Part shown: one piece after another, positions 24,440 through 32,349 of the stretch
How the letters are laid out: every line of letters begins with the position of its first letter
Position numbering within the stretch: position 1 is the stretch's first letter
Origin: Candidatus Obscuribacterales bacterium
GTDB lineage: Bacteria > Cyanobacteriota > Vampirovibrionia > Obscuribacterales > Obscuribacteraceae
Direction: 5' to 3'
NCBI GenBank assembly: GCA_020634035.1
Contig: JACKCM010000008.1
Coordinates: 186,001 to 250,000 of the forward strand
DNA: 64,000 nucleotides
Notes under the pieces: model-generated
What the model saw: the letters and a program-made list of their open reading frames with translations, nothing else
The model's database searches: none
Told to the model about the DNA's origin: nothing
Made by a program: the position numbers and the translations under genes

Positions 24440-25417
24440 TTATTTATAGGTCTCGAACTTTCTGCCGAGGTTGTCAAAACTGTCATCCACTGGATCTCTA
24501 AAGCGATTAGGCGCATAAATGCTTCCGGGGCTCGTTTGGGACCCGGTCACCTTTCTGTATCTGACAGCGGGGGGCTTTGGAGTATTGACAGGACTATTGG
24601 CTGAACCACTGGTCTGGGCTTGCTTAATTGGCTGGTTCAGCTGCGCCGGGCTGGTCGTCACCATTTGCTTGACCTTCGGCGCTTCTCTGGCTTCGGCACC
24701 GTACTTGACCTCGGTGACACCGCTGCCTTTCGAGACAACTCTCGCCTGGGCCGGCTGCGACTCTTTCTGCCGTCCGGGTAGAGCCATGCGGGCGTAGTCG
24801 TCGTCGGTGATCAAAACTCCTTTTCTATAGTATGGATTGCGCGGTTTGTTCTCTGGAATCATTCTTTGCATAGAGGTCATGCGAATAGCCTGGACATCAT
24901 TCATATTGATGCCTTCCATCTTCGAGATGTTGTTGATTTTGATGATTCGCTCGGCCATGGCCTGGGCTTTGGTGTAATCGTGGGCGTCGAAGTAGCGCTG
25001 GGCATATTTGAGCATCAGTTTAGCCACTTCCGGGCTGGTCGGTCCGTAGTCCACCTGGGCTTTGGTGATCTCTTCATCTATCGACCGGTCCTCTCTTGTG
25101 GGACCCTCCCAGGTAGTCAGCTTCTTGGTCTCACGTCCTTCCACACCTGGTCTGGAATAGGTCGGCGCCTTATAAGATCTTCGGTAGTTACGATAACCTC
25201 GGCGGTTTGAGTAAGTTTGCTCTGTCTCGAAATAGCGACGCAGGTCCTCTATGCTCTGTATTCTTCTGGTCTGGTAGAGCTCGTGGTAATTCTGGGCAGA
25301 GGCACGCTGTTCTACTCCGCAGAGAAGAAACCCTGCGGCGGCAAGAATGGTCGAAACCAGCACTTTTGGCAAGCTCGGTTTTTTAATCGCTGCTACCTCC
25401 TCTTTCAATCTTATCAA
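24440..25417 (-). CDS. Secreted hypothetical protein, WExPTxxDR family (copy 2)
   Basis: A 325-residue paralog of the neighbouring 222-residue protein. The N-terminus is basic with a hydrophobic segment (ILAAAGFLLCGVEQRASA) compatible with a signal peptide. A Tyr/Arg-rich region (about 60-95, RRGYRNYRRSYKAPTYSR) precedes the shared helical domain, WEGPTREDRSIDEEITKAQV and DYGPTSPEVAKLMLKYAQRY. The C-terminal third is Pro/Ser/Thr/Gln-rich and probably disordered. Its start is divergent from and about 60 bases from the VWA-protein start, so the two may share a promoter region. Function unknown. Confidence 0.78.
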   Translation of the reverse strand: MIRLKEEVAAIKKPSLPKVLVSTILAAAGFLLCGVEQRASAQNYHELYQTRRIQSIEDLRRYFETEQTYSNRRGYRNYRRSYKAPTYSRPGVEGRETKKLTTWEGPTREDRSIDEEITKAQVDYGPTSPEVAKLMLKYAQRYFDAHDYTKAQAMAERIIKINNISKMEGINMNDVQAIRMTSMQRMIPENKPRNPYYRKGVLITDDDYARMALPGRQKESQPAQARVVSKGSGVTEVKYGAEAREAPKVKQMVTTSPAQLNQPIKQAQTSGSANSPVNTPKPPAVRYRKVTGSQTSPGSIYAPNRFRDPVDDSFDNLGRKFETYK

Positions 25418-25474
25418 TTAATGTAAATGGGCATATTGTTGAACAGTCCGAAAATCCTTATTCAGTGGAGAAAA

Positions 25475-26845
25475 ATGGGAAATCCGAACAAGATTTTTGT
25501 GTTGCTTTTATCGCTGGGAGTGCTTGTAAGCACGGGGCAGCCTTTGTTCGGACAAATTGTGGACAAGCCGGTGGTGGGCGTTCCTGTAAAGCTGGAGGCG
25601 CTCAATCCGAAGCTGGATACCTCTACCCCCGAAGATGGCGTTATAAAAAAGACTCTGTCCGGAGCGATTAGCGACACCTATAATCCCGAGGTGCTAGAGA
25701 TTCCTTCTTCTGGCTCAGCCAAAGCCTATGAAGTAGGTCTGAAGCTCTTTAATGAAGGCGACTATCGCCGGGCGCTCAACGCATTTAATCTTGCCTTGAT
25801 CAGATCCTATGAATTTCGGGCCGGTGATCCGCGTATGAAAAACGCCGAAGCTGCCGTCAAAGCCACCGAGGCGCGCATGGGCCTTGCTTCGGAACTGGGC
25901 TATAAGACTGACAATCCAAACAAAAATGCCCTGACCGGAAAAGTCGAGAAAGTATTTCAGCCTTCTTTAGCCTGGTTGAGCGGTCTGAGAGCCGACGACC
26001 GCGTTACCAAAGTGCGGGTCGAGAACGACGTTTATCACCTGACTGTCGTCCGCAAAGGGAAGACCTATCAGATAAAGCTGCGCCTGCGCAAAAAGGCGAA
26101 ACTGGATTTCACCAAGCTGGCGGCAGGACAGGCTAAAAAAGATGGTCGCAAGACCGATACGGTGCTTGAATCCGGGCTGGTGAAAAATCCGGAGCTGGTT
26201 AAGAAGTCCGAGAAATTGCTGGGCTCTTATGATTTTGCTTTGCTAATTGATAATTCCGGCAGCATGGCCAGCCCGGCAGATACCGGAGACTCGCACAACT
26301 TCCTGGGCAGCCGCTGGGAGTGGTGTCGACTGAACAGTATGAATTTTTCTCTTGTCACCGCCCGCTACTTTCCCCGTGGTATCACTCTGGTGCCATTCAA
26401 TCATCAGTTTGCCGTGGCGAAGAATGCAAATCGCAGCGACATCGATGACGTTTTTCGTCGGCTCTTGCCTGTCGGTGGGACTGACATAGCAAAGCCGCTC
26501 GCTTATGTACTGGATGATTATTTCGCTCGACGCGCAAGAGGTGGAGCGAAGCCTATTGCTGTTGCCGTTCTCACTGATGGCGAGGATAGCTTTGCCAGAA
26601 TTCGCGATGTGGTAATAGATGCCACCATGAAGATGAAGAATTCGAGAGAGATAAAAATCACCTTCCTATCGGTGGGTAGCGTGACCCGTGGCTCTCCGAC
26701 TTTGAAGGCGTTGGACGATGACCTGGTAGATGCCGGGGCTGCCTACGATATCGTCGACACCCGTTATTTTCCCGAGATTTTAAAATACGGATTGAAAGAC
26801 ATGGTGGTCGCTTCTCTTATCGAGGCGCAGGCTGAAGGTAAATAG
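25475..26845 (+). CDS. Secreted von Willebrand factor A (VWA) domain protein
   Basis: From the ATG at 25475, four bases after TGGAG, the product has 456 residues; an in-frame ATG at 25427 lacks a ribosome site. A signal sequence (IFVLLLSLGVLVSTGQPLFG) is followed by a TPR-like hairpin (AYEVGLKLFNEGDYRRALNA), a PDZ-like segment with SLAWLSGLRADDRVTKV, and the VWA domain. The MIDAS metal site is visible: DNSGSMASP near 259, the threonine of GGTDIAKPL and the aspartate of LTDGEDS. VWA domains bind protein partners through a metal ion. A 20-codon copy of its 3' end lies 1.7 kb downstream (28462-28525). Confidence 0.85.
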   Translation: MGNPNKIFVLLLSLGVLVSTGQPLFGQIVDKPVVGVPVKLEALNPKLDTSTPEDGVIKKTLSGAISDTYNPEVLEIPSSGSAKAYEVGLKLFNEGDYRRALNAFNLALIRSYEFRAGDPRMKNAEAAVKATEARMGLASELGYKTDNPNKNALTGKVEKVFQPSLAWLSGLRADDRVTKVRVENDVYHLTVVRKGKTYQIKLRLRKKAKLDFTKLAAGQAKKDGRKTDTVLESGLVKNPELVKKSEKLLGSYDFALLIDNSGSMASPADTGDSHNFLGSRWEWCRLNSMNFSLVTARYFPRGITLVPFNHQFAVAKNANRSDIDDVFRRLLPVGGTDIAKPLAYVLDDYFARRARGGAKPIAVAVLTDGEDSFARIRDVVIDATMKMKNSREIKITFLSVGSVTRGSPTLKALDDDLVDAGAAYDIVDTRYFPEILKYGLKDMVVASLIEAQAEGK

Positions 26846-26881
26846 AGGTCGGGAGGAACTTTATTCGCATACTGTACTGCG

Positions 26882-27109
26882 CTACTGTGGTCGCTTCCAC
26901 GGATTCCCTGGCAGTTTACTTACTACTTCGTCGAGGACAAAACGCGCCGCCGAGTCGAAATCATAGTCGACTCCTTCTCGGAGTAGCGGCAGGATGTCCT
27001 CTCTAAAGGCCGCATCATCCATCTTCTTCAGAAAGTGTTCGACCTGGTCATCTCCAGACCATGGAGCGTGGTTTGAACGCCAATAGGTAAGCACTGTTTG
27101 CGGTATCAT
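26882..27109 (-). pseudogene. AbiEii-type toxin remnant, core deleted
   Basis: A 75-residue frame whose start, MIPQTVLTYWRSNHAPWSG-DDQVE, matches the start of AbiEii nucleotidyltransferase toxins (MIP....WR..APW..D.QVEQD), and whose end, ILPLLREGVDYDFDSAARFV and LPGNPWKRP, looks like the C-terminal end of such proteins (from memory). About 200 or more residues of the catalytic nucleotidyltransferase core are missing, in frame. The start overlaps the stop of the antitoxin gene by 4 bases (ATGA), the arrangement of a TA operon. It cannot be an active toxin. The product, if made, may still bind the antitoxin (inference). Confidence 0.6.
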
Positions 27110-27900
27110 TCTTCTGGCTCAATCTGTTCGTTTATGTAGAGGTTCCACTTCTTATTAAGTTGTGCGCTTTCAGAATCCAGATCCGGCCTTAAGCTAGTTA
27201 GGCGTGGAGGCTGGGTCTCAAGCCAGTCACGTAGAGGGTTGGCCAGTTTTGGTTTTTCAACAAGGTCTAAGATAAATCCAAGTCTCTGGATTACTGTCAT
27301 CTCGACTCCTGATTTTGCTGCCGCAACGAGGCTGCGCCCGGTCATTTTTTCTGAAAGTTCTGAGAGGACCGTAGCAACATTGTTGTAGTGTCCAGCGCTC
27401 TCGTAGTAACGAACCAGATCAAGAGCCGTCACTTCGGGAGTTGAGATCTTCATTTGTCCTGTCGGAGTGTTTCGAGTTTCTGTTTGCGTTTTTTGTATGT
27501 TCCACTTCTTGAAGAAATGAATTCGGTACCGCGCCAGGTGTATAGACCGATGAGGCGTATCGCAGATTACCTGGAATTCTTGGGGGCGATGATGTGCGGC
27601 GCCGTGTAGTTCGGCAGCGCTTAGCAGGCCTACATAGTATTCCGATTTCCAGTCTTTCATAAGCGCGTCTATAAACCATATTGGCGGTGGTGCACCCGTT
27701 AACCGGTATTGTTCAGGAACAACAACATAAAAGCCCCGCTTGGGGCTTACGATTTTTCCCTTCTTTTTTAGTCGATTTAGAGATAGCTTGATCGCTGCAT
27801 CTGATTTTTCGAATTTTTGTTCAATTTCTTCGCGACTGAATGTATAGCGGCCCTTTGCAGGCAGCCCATTTACAAAGTTCGAGATGTTTTCCCTTCTCAT
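27106..27900 (-). CDS. abiEi: AbiEi-type antitoxin / transcriptional regulator
   Basis: A 264-residue protein of the AbiEi family, the antitoxin of type IV toxin-antitoxin systems. It has an N-terminal winged helix-turn-helix (about 16-62: FSREEIEQKF through KGKIVSPKRGFYVVVP) and a longer C-terminal domain with LLSAAELHGAAHHRPQEFQV near 94-113 and STPEVTALDLVRYYES near 151-166, both typical of the family. AbiEi proteins bind inverted repeats upstream of their own operon; a perfect palindrome lies at 27976-27994, 76 bases upstream of the start. The partner toxin is reduced to a remnant, so this antitoxin is orphaned. Confidence 0.85.
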   Translation of the reverse strand: MRRENISNFVNGLPAKGRYTFSREEIEQKFEKSDAAIKLSLNRLKKKGKIVSPKRGFYVVVPEQYRLTGAPPPIWFIDALMKDWKSEYYVGLLSAAELHGAAHHRPQEFQVICDTPHRSIHLARYRIHFFKKWNIQKTQTETRNTPTGQMKISTPEVTALDLVRYYESAGHYNNVATVLSELSEKMTGRSLVAAAKSGVEMTVIQRLGFILDLVEKPKLANPLRDWLETQPPRLTSLRPDLDSESAQLNKKWNLYINEQIEPEE

Positions 27901-27975
27901 GTATTATTGCTTCTCTAGTCGTTAGCGAAAAGTATGGAAAAGTAATACCTTGTGCAAATGGGTGCGTTATTTAAA

Positions 27976-27994
27976 AGTATCATAAAATGATACT
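27976..27994. promoter_or_regulatory. Candidate AbiEi operator
   Basis: AGTATCAT-AAA-ATGATACT, a perfect inverted repeat with eight-base arms, 76 bases upstream of the abiEi start. AbiEi antitoxins autoregulate by binding inverted repeats. GCAAATG occurs on both sides (near 27954 and 27998) as a direct repeat. Binding is inference. Confidence 0.55.
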
Positions 27995-28027
27995 ATATGC
28001 AAATGCTAAGTTGTCTTATTGGTTCTG

Positions 28028-28378
28028 CTATTGGATGGACTCACAAGTTCGAAAATGGTCTAGAAAAGCATAGCCGTAGCAGCCAGCCGAGAGAAGAAAT
28101 CCGCTGGCGGCGGCTACTATCCAAGTTGTGGATTTCAGAGGATTAGTCCATAAAGAGAACTTTGCCAGAAAGTAGAATGGCAAAGCGACCAGGAATAGAA
28201 CTGCGGCTTCGGAACCATATATAAGGACACCGCAGTTCCAGGTGCATACTGGATTTTTGTCAATTTGCATCATTGCAAAACACACGCCGATTAGTGCGAA
28301 ATGGACAACCGAAAGAGCAATCAAAATGCCGTTTAAGGCGGCGCAAAAGAGTCCGAATAAGTTTGCTAGTTTGTCCAT
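28028..28378 (-). CDS. Small three-helix membrane protein
   Basis: A 116-residue hydrophobic protein with three predicted transmembrane segments: LFGLFCAALNGILIALSVVH, GSEAAVLFLVALPFYFLA and STTWIVAAASGFLLSAGCYG. It lies just upstream of abiEi on the same strand and inside the segment between the VWA gene and the VWA remnant. I do not recognise a family and no motif indicates a function. Confidence 0.6.
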   Translation of the reverse strand: MDKLANLFGLFCAALNGILIALSVVHFALIGVCFAMMQIDKNPVCTWNCGVLIYGSEAAVLFLVALPFYFLAKFSLWTNPLKSTTWIVAAASGFLLSAGCYGYAFLDHFRTCESIQ

Positions 28379-28461
28379 GCAGCTATATTAGAACATCAGG
28401 AAAAAATCAGCCTGACAGATTTCAGTTTCTGTGTCATCCTGGAATCACCTTCGAAATGAAT

Positions 28462-28525
28462 TGCGGTTTGAAAGACATGTTGGTTGCTTCACTTATAGAG
28501 GCGCAGGCTGTAGTTAATTAGAGGA
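28462..28525 (+). pseudogene. Remnant of the 3' end of a VWA gene
   Basis: Its 3' codons read CGLKDMLVASLIEAQAVVN-stop, against YGLKDMVVASLIEAQAEGK-stop at the end of the VWA gene (26786-26848). About 54 of 63 bases agree. Three of the four changes in the central block are synonymous third-position changes, so this piece diverged while coding and was truncated later. No VWA domain precedes it. Confidence 0.7.
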
Positions 28526-28536
28526 AGTAAGAGAAG

Positions 28537-28752
28537 TTGCATCAGGTCCTAAAGCGTCGAGTACTCATATGCATGTGCATCATCTTTGTCGCAGCCATTG
28601 TGATGGGGTCTCTTTATTTCATGGTTAAAGACACTACGCAGTTTAAGCGCTTATCTCTCTGGTTTGACAAGCTTTTTCTCGACCCTATCGAGGAGACACC
28701 AGAAGGAAATTTTGACCTTGAGAAAAAGGACAATCTTTCAACTTTATACTAG
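28537..28752 (+). CDS. Small single-pass membrane protein
   Basis: A 71-residue frame starting at TTG 28537, nine bases after GAGGAAG. It has a basic start (HQVLKRR), one transmembrane helix (VLICMCIIFVAAIVMGSLYF) and a charged C-terminal tail. No family is recognised. It directly follows the VWA remnant. Confidence 0.5.
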   Translation: MHQVLKRRVLICMCIIFVAAIVMGSLYFMVKDTTQFKRLSLWFDKLFLDPIEETPEGNFDLEKKDNLSTLY

Positions 28753-28806
28753 GCTATCAAAATTGGTATCATTTCTGTCTGTTGTGCAACTTACAAAGGT
28801 GTTCAA

Positions 28807-29361
28807 GTGGAAGATTCGGAGTTTTGGTCAATCATTGAAGAATGCAAAAAGAAAGATTATTTGGGCGATGAACAATCCCATTACAAAGATGCCCAAGATA
28901 GGTTGGAAAAGCTGTCGGACTTAGAACTGAAAGAGTTCGCGGCAAAGTTATTGTTCTTTGAAAACAAGGCTTGCCACTGGGATGTCTGGGCTTCTGCCTA
29001 CATAATCAATGGCGGTTGCAGCGATGATATGTTTATGGACTTTAGACGTGGACTGATATTCCAGGGGAAGAAAATTTTTGAAGCCACTCTGGCTGACGTG
29101 GATAGCTTGAGCGAACTCAATCCGGAGATAGCCGAAAGTCTTTGCGAGTACGAACTATTTTCTTATTTGCCGCTGAAAATCTATGAGTCGCGCTCTGGAA
29201 ACAACCCGGAAGAATTTGAATGCTATTTAGATGACTATCAGGATAATGCTAATTTCGAATACAGCGATAGCGATCCTGCCGGTGAAGCATGGGGAGATGA
29301 CTCTGAGCTGGTTGAAAGGTTTCCAAAACTAGCTAACAAGTATCAGTTCTCTGATTCCTGA
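28807..29361 (+). CDS. DUF4240-domain protein
   Basis: A 184-residue acidic cytoplasmic-type protein starting at GTG 28807 after AAAGGTG. The N-terminal 130 residues carry the DUF4240 pattern: FWSIIEE near 6-12, WDVWASAYIINGGCSDDMF-MDFRRGLIF near 59-86, and a later YLPL. The role of DUF4240 is not established. It is often found in scattered accessory genes, sometimes near toxin-immunity loci (from memory), which fits its position in this segment of orphan genes. Confidence 0.8.
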   Translation: MEDSEFWSIIEECKKKDYLGDEQSHYKDAQDRLEKLSDLELKEFAAKLLFFENKACHWDVWASAYIINGGCSDDMFMDFRRGLIFQGKKIFEATLADVDSLSELNPEIAESLCEYELFSYLPLKIYESRSGNNPEEFECYLDDYQDNANFEYSDSDPAGEAWGDDSELVERFPKLANKYQFSDS

Positions 29362-29421
29362 CTCTACTTGATTTCAGAGAAGGCGATACTAGTATTCAAT
29401 CGGATGTGAGCTGGCAATAGC

Positions 29422-30030
29422 ATGACTTATTTGATCAGAAGAATGATGCTCCTTGTCGCCTGCATCTTAATAGCCTATCTGTTCTCGGTACCGGATGCGG
29501 AGGCAAAGGTGCGGGCGGCTAGCTCCGCAGATTTGAAAACGTGTCTTTCTGCCATCTCGACAGCGGATCTGGTATTGCTCGATGGAGCCGTTTCGGTTCA
29601 GCGAATTCCGGGCTGGCAAGTAAAGTGGAATTCTTCCGTTCTCAAGCCCGGCCTTCCTAAAGGGCAGTATGGAGGAACTACTCTTTCTGGCGAACAGATA
29701 ACCGTCGGTGGAATCAATAACGCTAAAGAACCTCTTCGGGTTATAGCGTTGATTCCTCTTTTTCAGTACCGTGATAAACATGCTCCGAACGATGAACTGG
29801 TTTCTGTGCAGGTAAATGGCAAAGCTTCAAATTGCTTCGTTTTGCTACCTGGAGACAATGTCAAAGAAGCTATTAAAATGGGTTTGCAGCGCTTCAAAAA
29901 CGATAAGCTATTCCAGAGTCAGTTGAGTCCAGATACACCAACTCTGTTTATAGATGCCGGCGCAGTCGGCTCTGGCAAGAGATTGCGGATAGAGTATGAA
30001 ACCAAGCCGCGCTCGATTCGAGTTAACTAG
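29422..30030 (+). CDS. Secreted hypothetical protein, 202 residues
   Basis: Begins with a basic segment and a hydrophobic signal peptide ending around VPDAEAKV. The mature part is a beta-rich-looking domain with GGTTLSGEQITVGGINN and LIPLFQYRDKHAPNDELVSV, and a C-terminal tail of basic residues. No cofactor or catalytic motif is visible. It is followed at once by the next gene. Function unknown. Confidence 0.65.
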   Translation: MTYLIRRMMLLVACILIAYLFSVPDAEAKVRAASSADLKTCLSAISTADLVLLDGAVSVQRIPGWQVKWNSSVLKPGLPKGQYGGTTLSGEQITVGGINNAKEPLRVIALIPLFQYRDKHAPNDELVSVQVNGKASNCFVLLPGDNVKEAIKMGLQRFKNDKLFQSQLSPDTPTLFIDAGAVGSGKRLRIEYETKPRSIRVN

Positions 30031-30031
30031 A

Positions 30032-30508
30032 ATGAAATATGATAATGGTTTGTACTTTGGCACCGTTGATTTATCAATCGGCGATATAGTCGAGGAGATT
30101 CCCGCCTTTTTCAAAGATTTGGCTATGGTTGTGACAAGGGTAGACAGCCGTGGCATTGTCACATTTAAGCCCGAATGGGAAGCCTTGCATCGAATGGAGC
30201 GAAGAGGTCATGCTGCTGTATTTCCACCCGATGGAGTGGTGAAGTTGATTGAGAATAAATGGCCCTTCGATGGTTTTGAGGAGATATTTTTGTGTGATTA
30301 CGGTGATATTCCTGAACTTGTCTACGCCGTGGAAGAGCAATTTACTCCAAACTGTATGGTTCTAGCTGATGAAATTCCGAATGAATTTCTTAGTAGGTTC
30401 AATTCTTTGAGAGCGAAGCGCTTCCTTTCTGATGGATTGGGATTGATGAATTACGTTTGCGAAAAAGAGTTCGCAGAAGAGATTGAACGGTTTTTCGACG
30501 CAGGCTAA
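30032..30508 (+). CDS. Hypothetical cytoplasmic protein, 158 residues
   Basis: The ATG at 30032 lies 1 base after the stop of the previous gene; the frame is also open from 29996 with a 35-base overlap. The product is acidic and mixed alpha/beta, with YFGTVDLSIGDIVEEIPAFF near the start and VYAVEEQFTPNCMVLADEI in the middle. No family is recognised. The tight spacing suggests co-transcription with the secreted 202-residue protein. Confidence 0.6.
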   Translation: MKYDNGLYFGTVDLSIGDIVEEIPAFFKDLAMVVTRVDSRGIVTFKPEWEALHRMERRGHAAVFPPDGVVKLIENKWPFDGFEEIFLCDYGDIPELVYAVEEQFTPNCMVLADEIPNEFLSRFNSLRAKRFLSDGLGLMNYVCEKEFAEEIERFFDAG

Positions 30509-30652
30509 ATTGAACAGTTTTTTGCTGGTGGAATTAAATATGGTGTCGCGGGACCCTAATGTCAAACAGAATATAAAGAAAGAAATCGCTTTCAATTGTC
30601 TCGTGATAGCCTGGTAATATTCGCGATTTTTCCGGATAAGGGGGAGGCGACT

Positions 30653-31123
30653 ATGCCTAGAAGTAAGTTGCTTGCAAAGTCTTGCTCTCCTAGAACTGGA
30701 TTGCTTTGGTCTTTCATCGTTTTTGCGGTCGTTTCGGTGTTGTGCTGGAAAGCTATCGACCAGATGAGCTGGCCTGTCACCACCGGCGTGGTTACGAATA
30801 CTTTTGTTCACAAGCGCCAGGGTTATAAAAAGCCGAGCCCGGAGTATGCGTTGAATCTGGAGTATGAATTTAGTGTTGATGATAAAAAACATGTGGGTTT
30901 TGATGAATTAGGATGCAGACGGCACAAGGAAGATACAGAGAGAATGGCAGATGAGCATAAATCTGGGACAGAGATTTCTGTGCACTACAACCGCGCCAAT
31001 CCGGAAGAGAGTTATCTAAAATACACAATGTTCATGGCTATGCTGCCCATTTTCTTGACGATCGAAGGATTCGCCATTTGGCTTGGCCTGGGAGAGTGGT
31101 CGGCACTTGTTCGAGGAGAATGA
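30653..31123 (+). CDS. DUF3592-type membrane protein
   Basis: From the ATG at 30653, six bases after GGGAGG, the product has 156 residues (the frame is open 57 bases further upstream). One transmembrane helix lies near 14-33, then the DUF3592 pattern: SWPVTTGVVTNTFV, a beta-rich region ending HVGFDELGCRR, and GTEISVHYNRANPEESYLK before a second hydrophobic segment. DUF3592 proteins are widespread membrane proteins of unknown role. Three genes before it in the same direction are also orphans. Confidence 0.8.
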   Translation: MPRSKLLAKSCSPRTGLLWSFIVFAVVSVLCWKAIDQMSWPVTTGVVTNTFVHKRQGYKKPSPEYALNLEYEFSVDDKKHVGFDELGCRRHKEDTERMADEHKSGTEISVHYNRANPEESYLKYTMFMAMLPIFLTIEGFAIWLGLGEWSALVRGE

Positions 31124-31210
31124 ATTGTACATAGATCCTTCATCCTCAACAGTAGCCTGAGCGTTGATTTCGAAGCCATTGTGAGATCTCAGATCAAGAT
31201 TCGAACTAAC

Positions 31211-31238
31211 TTCGAACTTATTCTCAAGCTGTTATAAT
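31211..31238 (+). promoter_or_regulatory. Candidate sigma-70 promoter for the CHAD gene
   Basis: A perfect TATAAT at 31233-31238 lies about 120 bases before the CHAD start, with a weak -35 candidate TTCGAA at 31211-31216 (16-base spacer). The -10 match is strong and the -35 match is poor. Confidence 0.4.
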
Positions 31239-31360
31239 AGGGCTCAGGTTAAGGCATCTCCAGAATCAAACTACTCTATAACCTCGGTAACAATCGCAGT
31301 TGCGTGAACTATACCGAGGCAGTCTGGTAGTTCGACACTTCATCTAAGGCGGTCGACAAC

Positions 31361-32284
31361 ATGAGTTATCATCTAGAAATAGGAGAATCTATTGAGAAAG
31401 GCATCAAGCGTATTGCGCATGAGCAACTGGATAGCGCGATAGATGAACTCACGGATGACAAACTGGATCCCCACGATGTAGTACATCAAGTAAGGAAAAG
31501 GTGCAAGAAGTTACGGGGTCTCTTGAGGCTGGTGCGCTTGAGCCTGGCCGATGGTGTCTATGACGGCGAGAACGCATGTTACCGTGATGCTGCCCGTCAG
31601 CTGTCTTATGCAAGAGATGCTCAGTCCCTTATTGAAACCCATGATAGCCTTGTCAGTCGATATGACGATCAGTTGCAGTCTGATGTCTTCGCCTCAATTA
31701 GAAAGAAGCTGGTTCGGCATCGAGTTCGGGTCACCGAGGATGAGGTCGGTTTGCAGCACCGCCTGGATGAATTTTACGAGAAAATGTGTGAAGCCAAGAC
31801 TCGCGTCGACAATTGGAAAATCGAGGGTAAAGGATTTGATTCGGTGGCACCTGGTCTGGAGAAAACATATAACCGTGGGCGTAAGGCTATGGGGTCAGCT
31901 TATGAGAAGCTCTCGGTAGAAAAATTTCACGAATGGCGCAAACGCTCGAAGTATCACAGGTACCATTCACGACTTTTACAGATGATTTGGATGCCGCTTA
32001 TGCAAGACCGGCGTAATGAGGCGAAAGCACTGACAGACTATCTGGGCGAGGATCATGATCTTGCTATCTTGCGTAAAACAGTGGTAGATGATCCGGAAGA
32101 ATATGGTAACAAGAGGGATATACAAGCATTCGTCGCTTTTATAGATCGACGCCGGTCTCAAGTTCAGACCCAGGCACAACCTCTTGGTCAGCGTCTTTTT
32201 TGTGAACCGGCGCAAGCGCTATCAAATCGTTTGCGCGGCTATTGGGATGCCTGGCAATATGAACAGTCTCTCGATAGTTATTGA
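31361..32284 (+). CDS. CHAD-domain protein
   Basis: CHAD domains are helical bundles with many basic residues that bind inorganic polyphosphate and often locate to polyphosphate granules. The 307-residue product has the features: HDVVHQVRKRCKKLRGLLRL near 38-57, the second-half repeat FHEWRKRSKYHRYHSRLLQ near 194-212, and LTDYLGEDHDLAIL near 226-239 (the conserved (L)G..(H/R)D.. motif). Histidines, lysines and arginines line the helices. It is the only polyphosphate-related gene in the window. No CYTH domain is attached. The following gene starts 65 bases after its stop. Confidence 0.92.
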   Translation: MSYHLEIGESIEKGIKRIAHEQLDSAIDELTDDKLDPHDVVHQVRKRCKKLRGLLRLVRLSLADGVYDGENACYRDAARQLSYARDAQSLIETHDSLVSRYDDQLQSDVFASIRKKLVRHRVRVTEDEVGLQHRLDEFYEKMCEAKTRVDNWKIEGKGFDSVAPGLEKTYNRGRKAMGSAYEKLSVEKFHEWRKRSKYHRYHSRLLQMIWMPLMQDRRNEAKALTDYLGEDHDLAILRKTVVDDPEEYGNKRDIQAFVAFIDRRRSQVQTQAQPLGQRLFCEPAQALSNRLRGYWDAWQYEQSLDSY

Positions 32285-32349
32285 AGCATTGGCATGAATT
32301 CAGTGTGCTATGTAGTGGTCTGAATACCTTCTGCAAGAAGGGGGCCGGT

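Noticed and set aside
28273..28521. 82-codon frame ending in the VWA remnant
   Set aside because: The first part overlaps the opposite-strand membrane gene and looks random (many Arg and Cys); only the last 20 codons are related to VWA.
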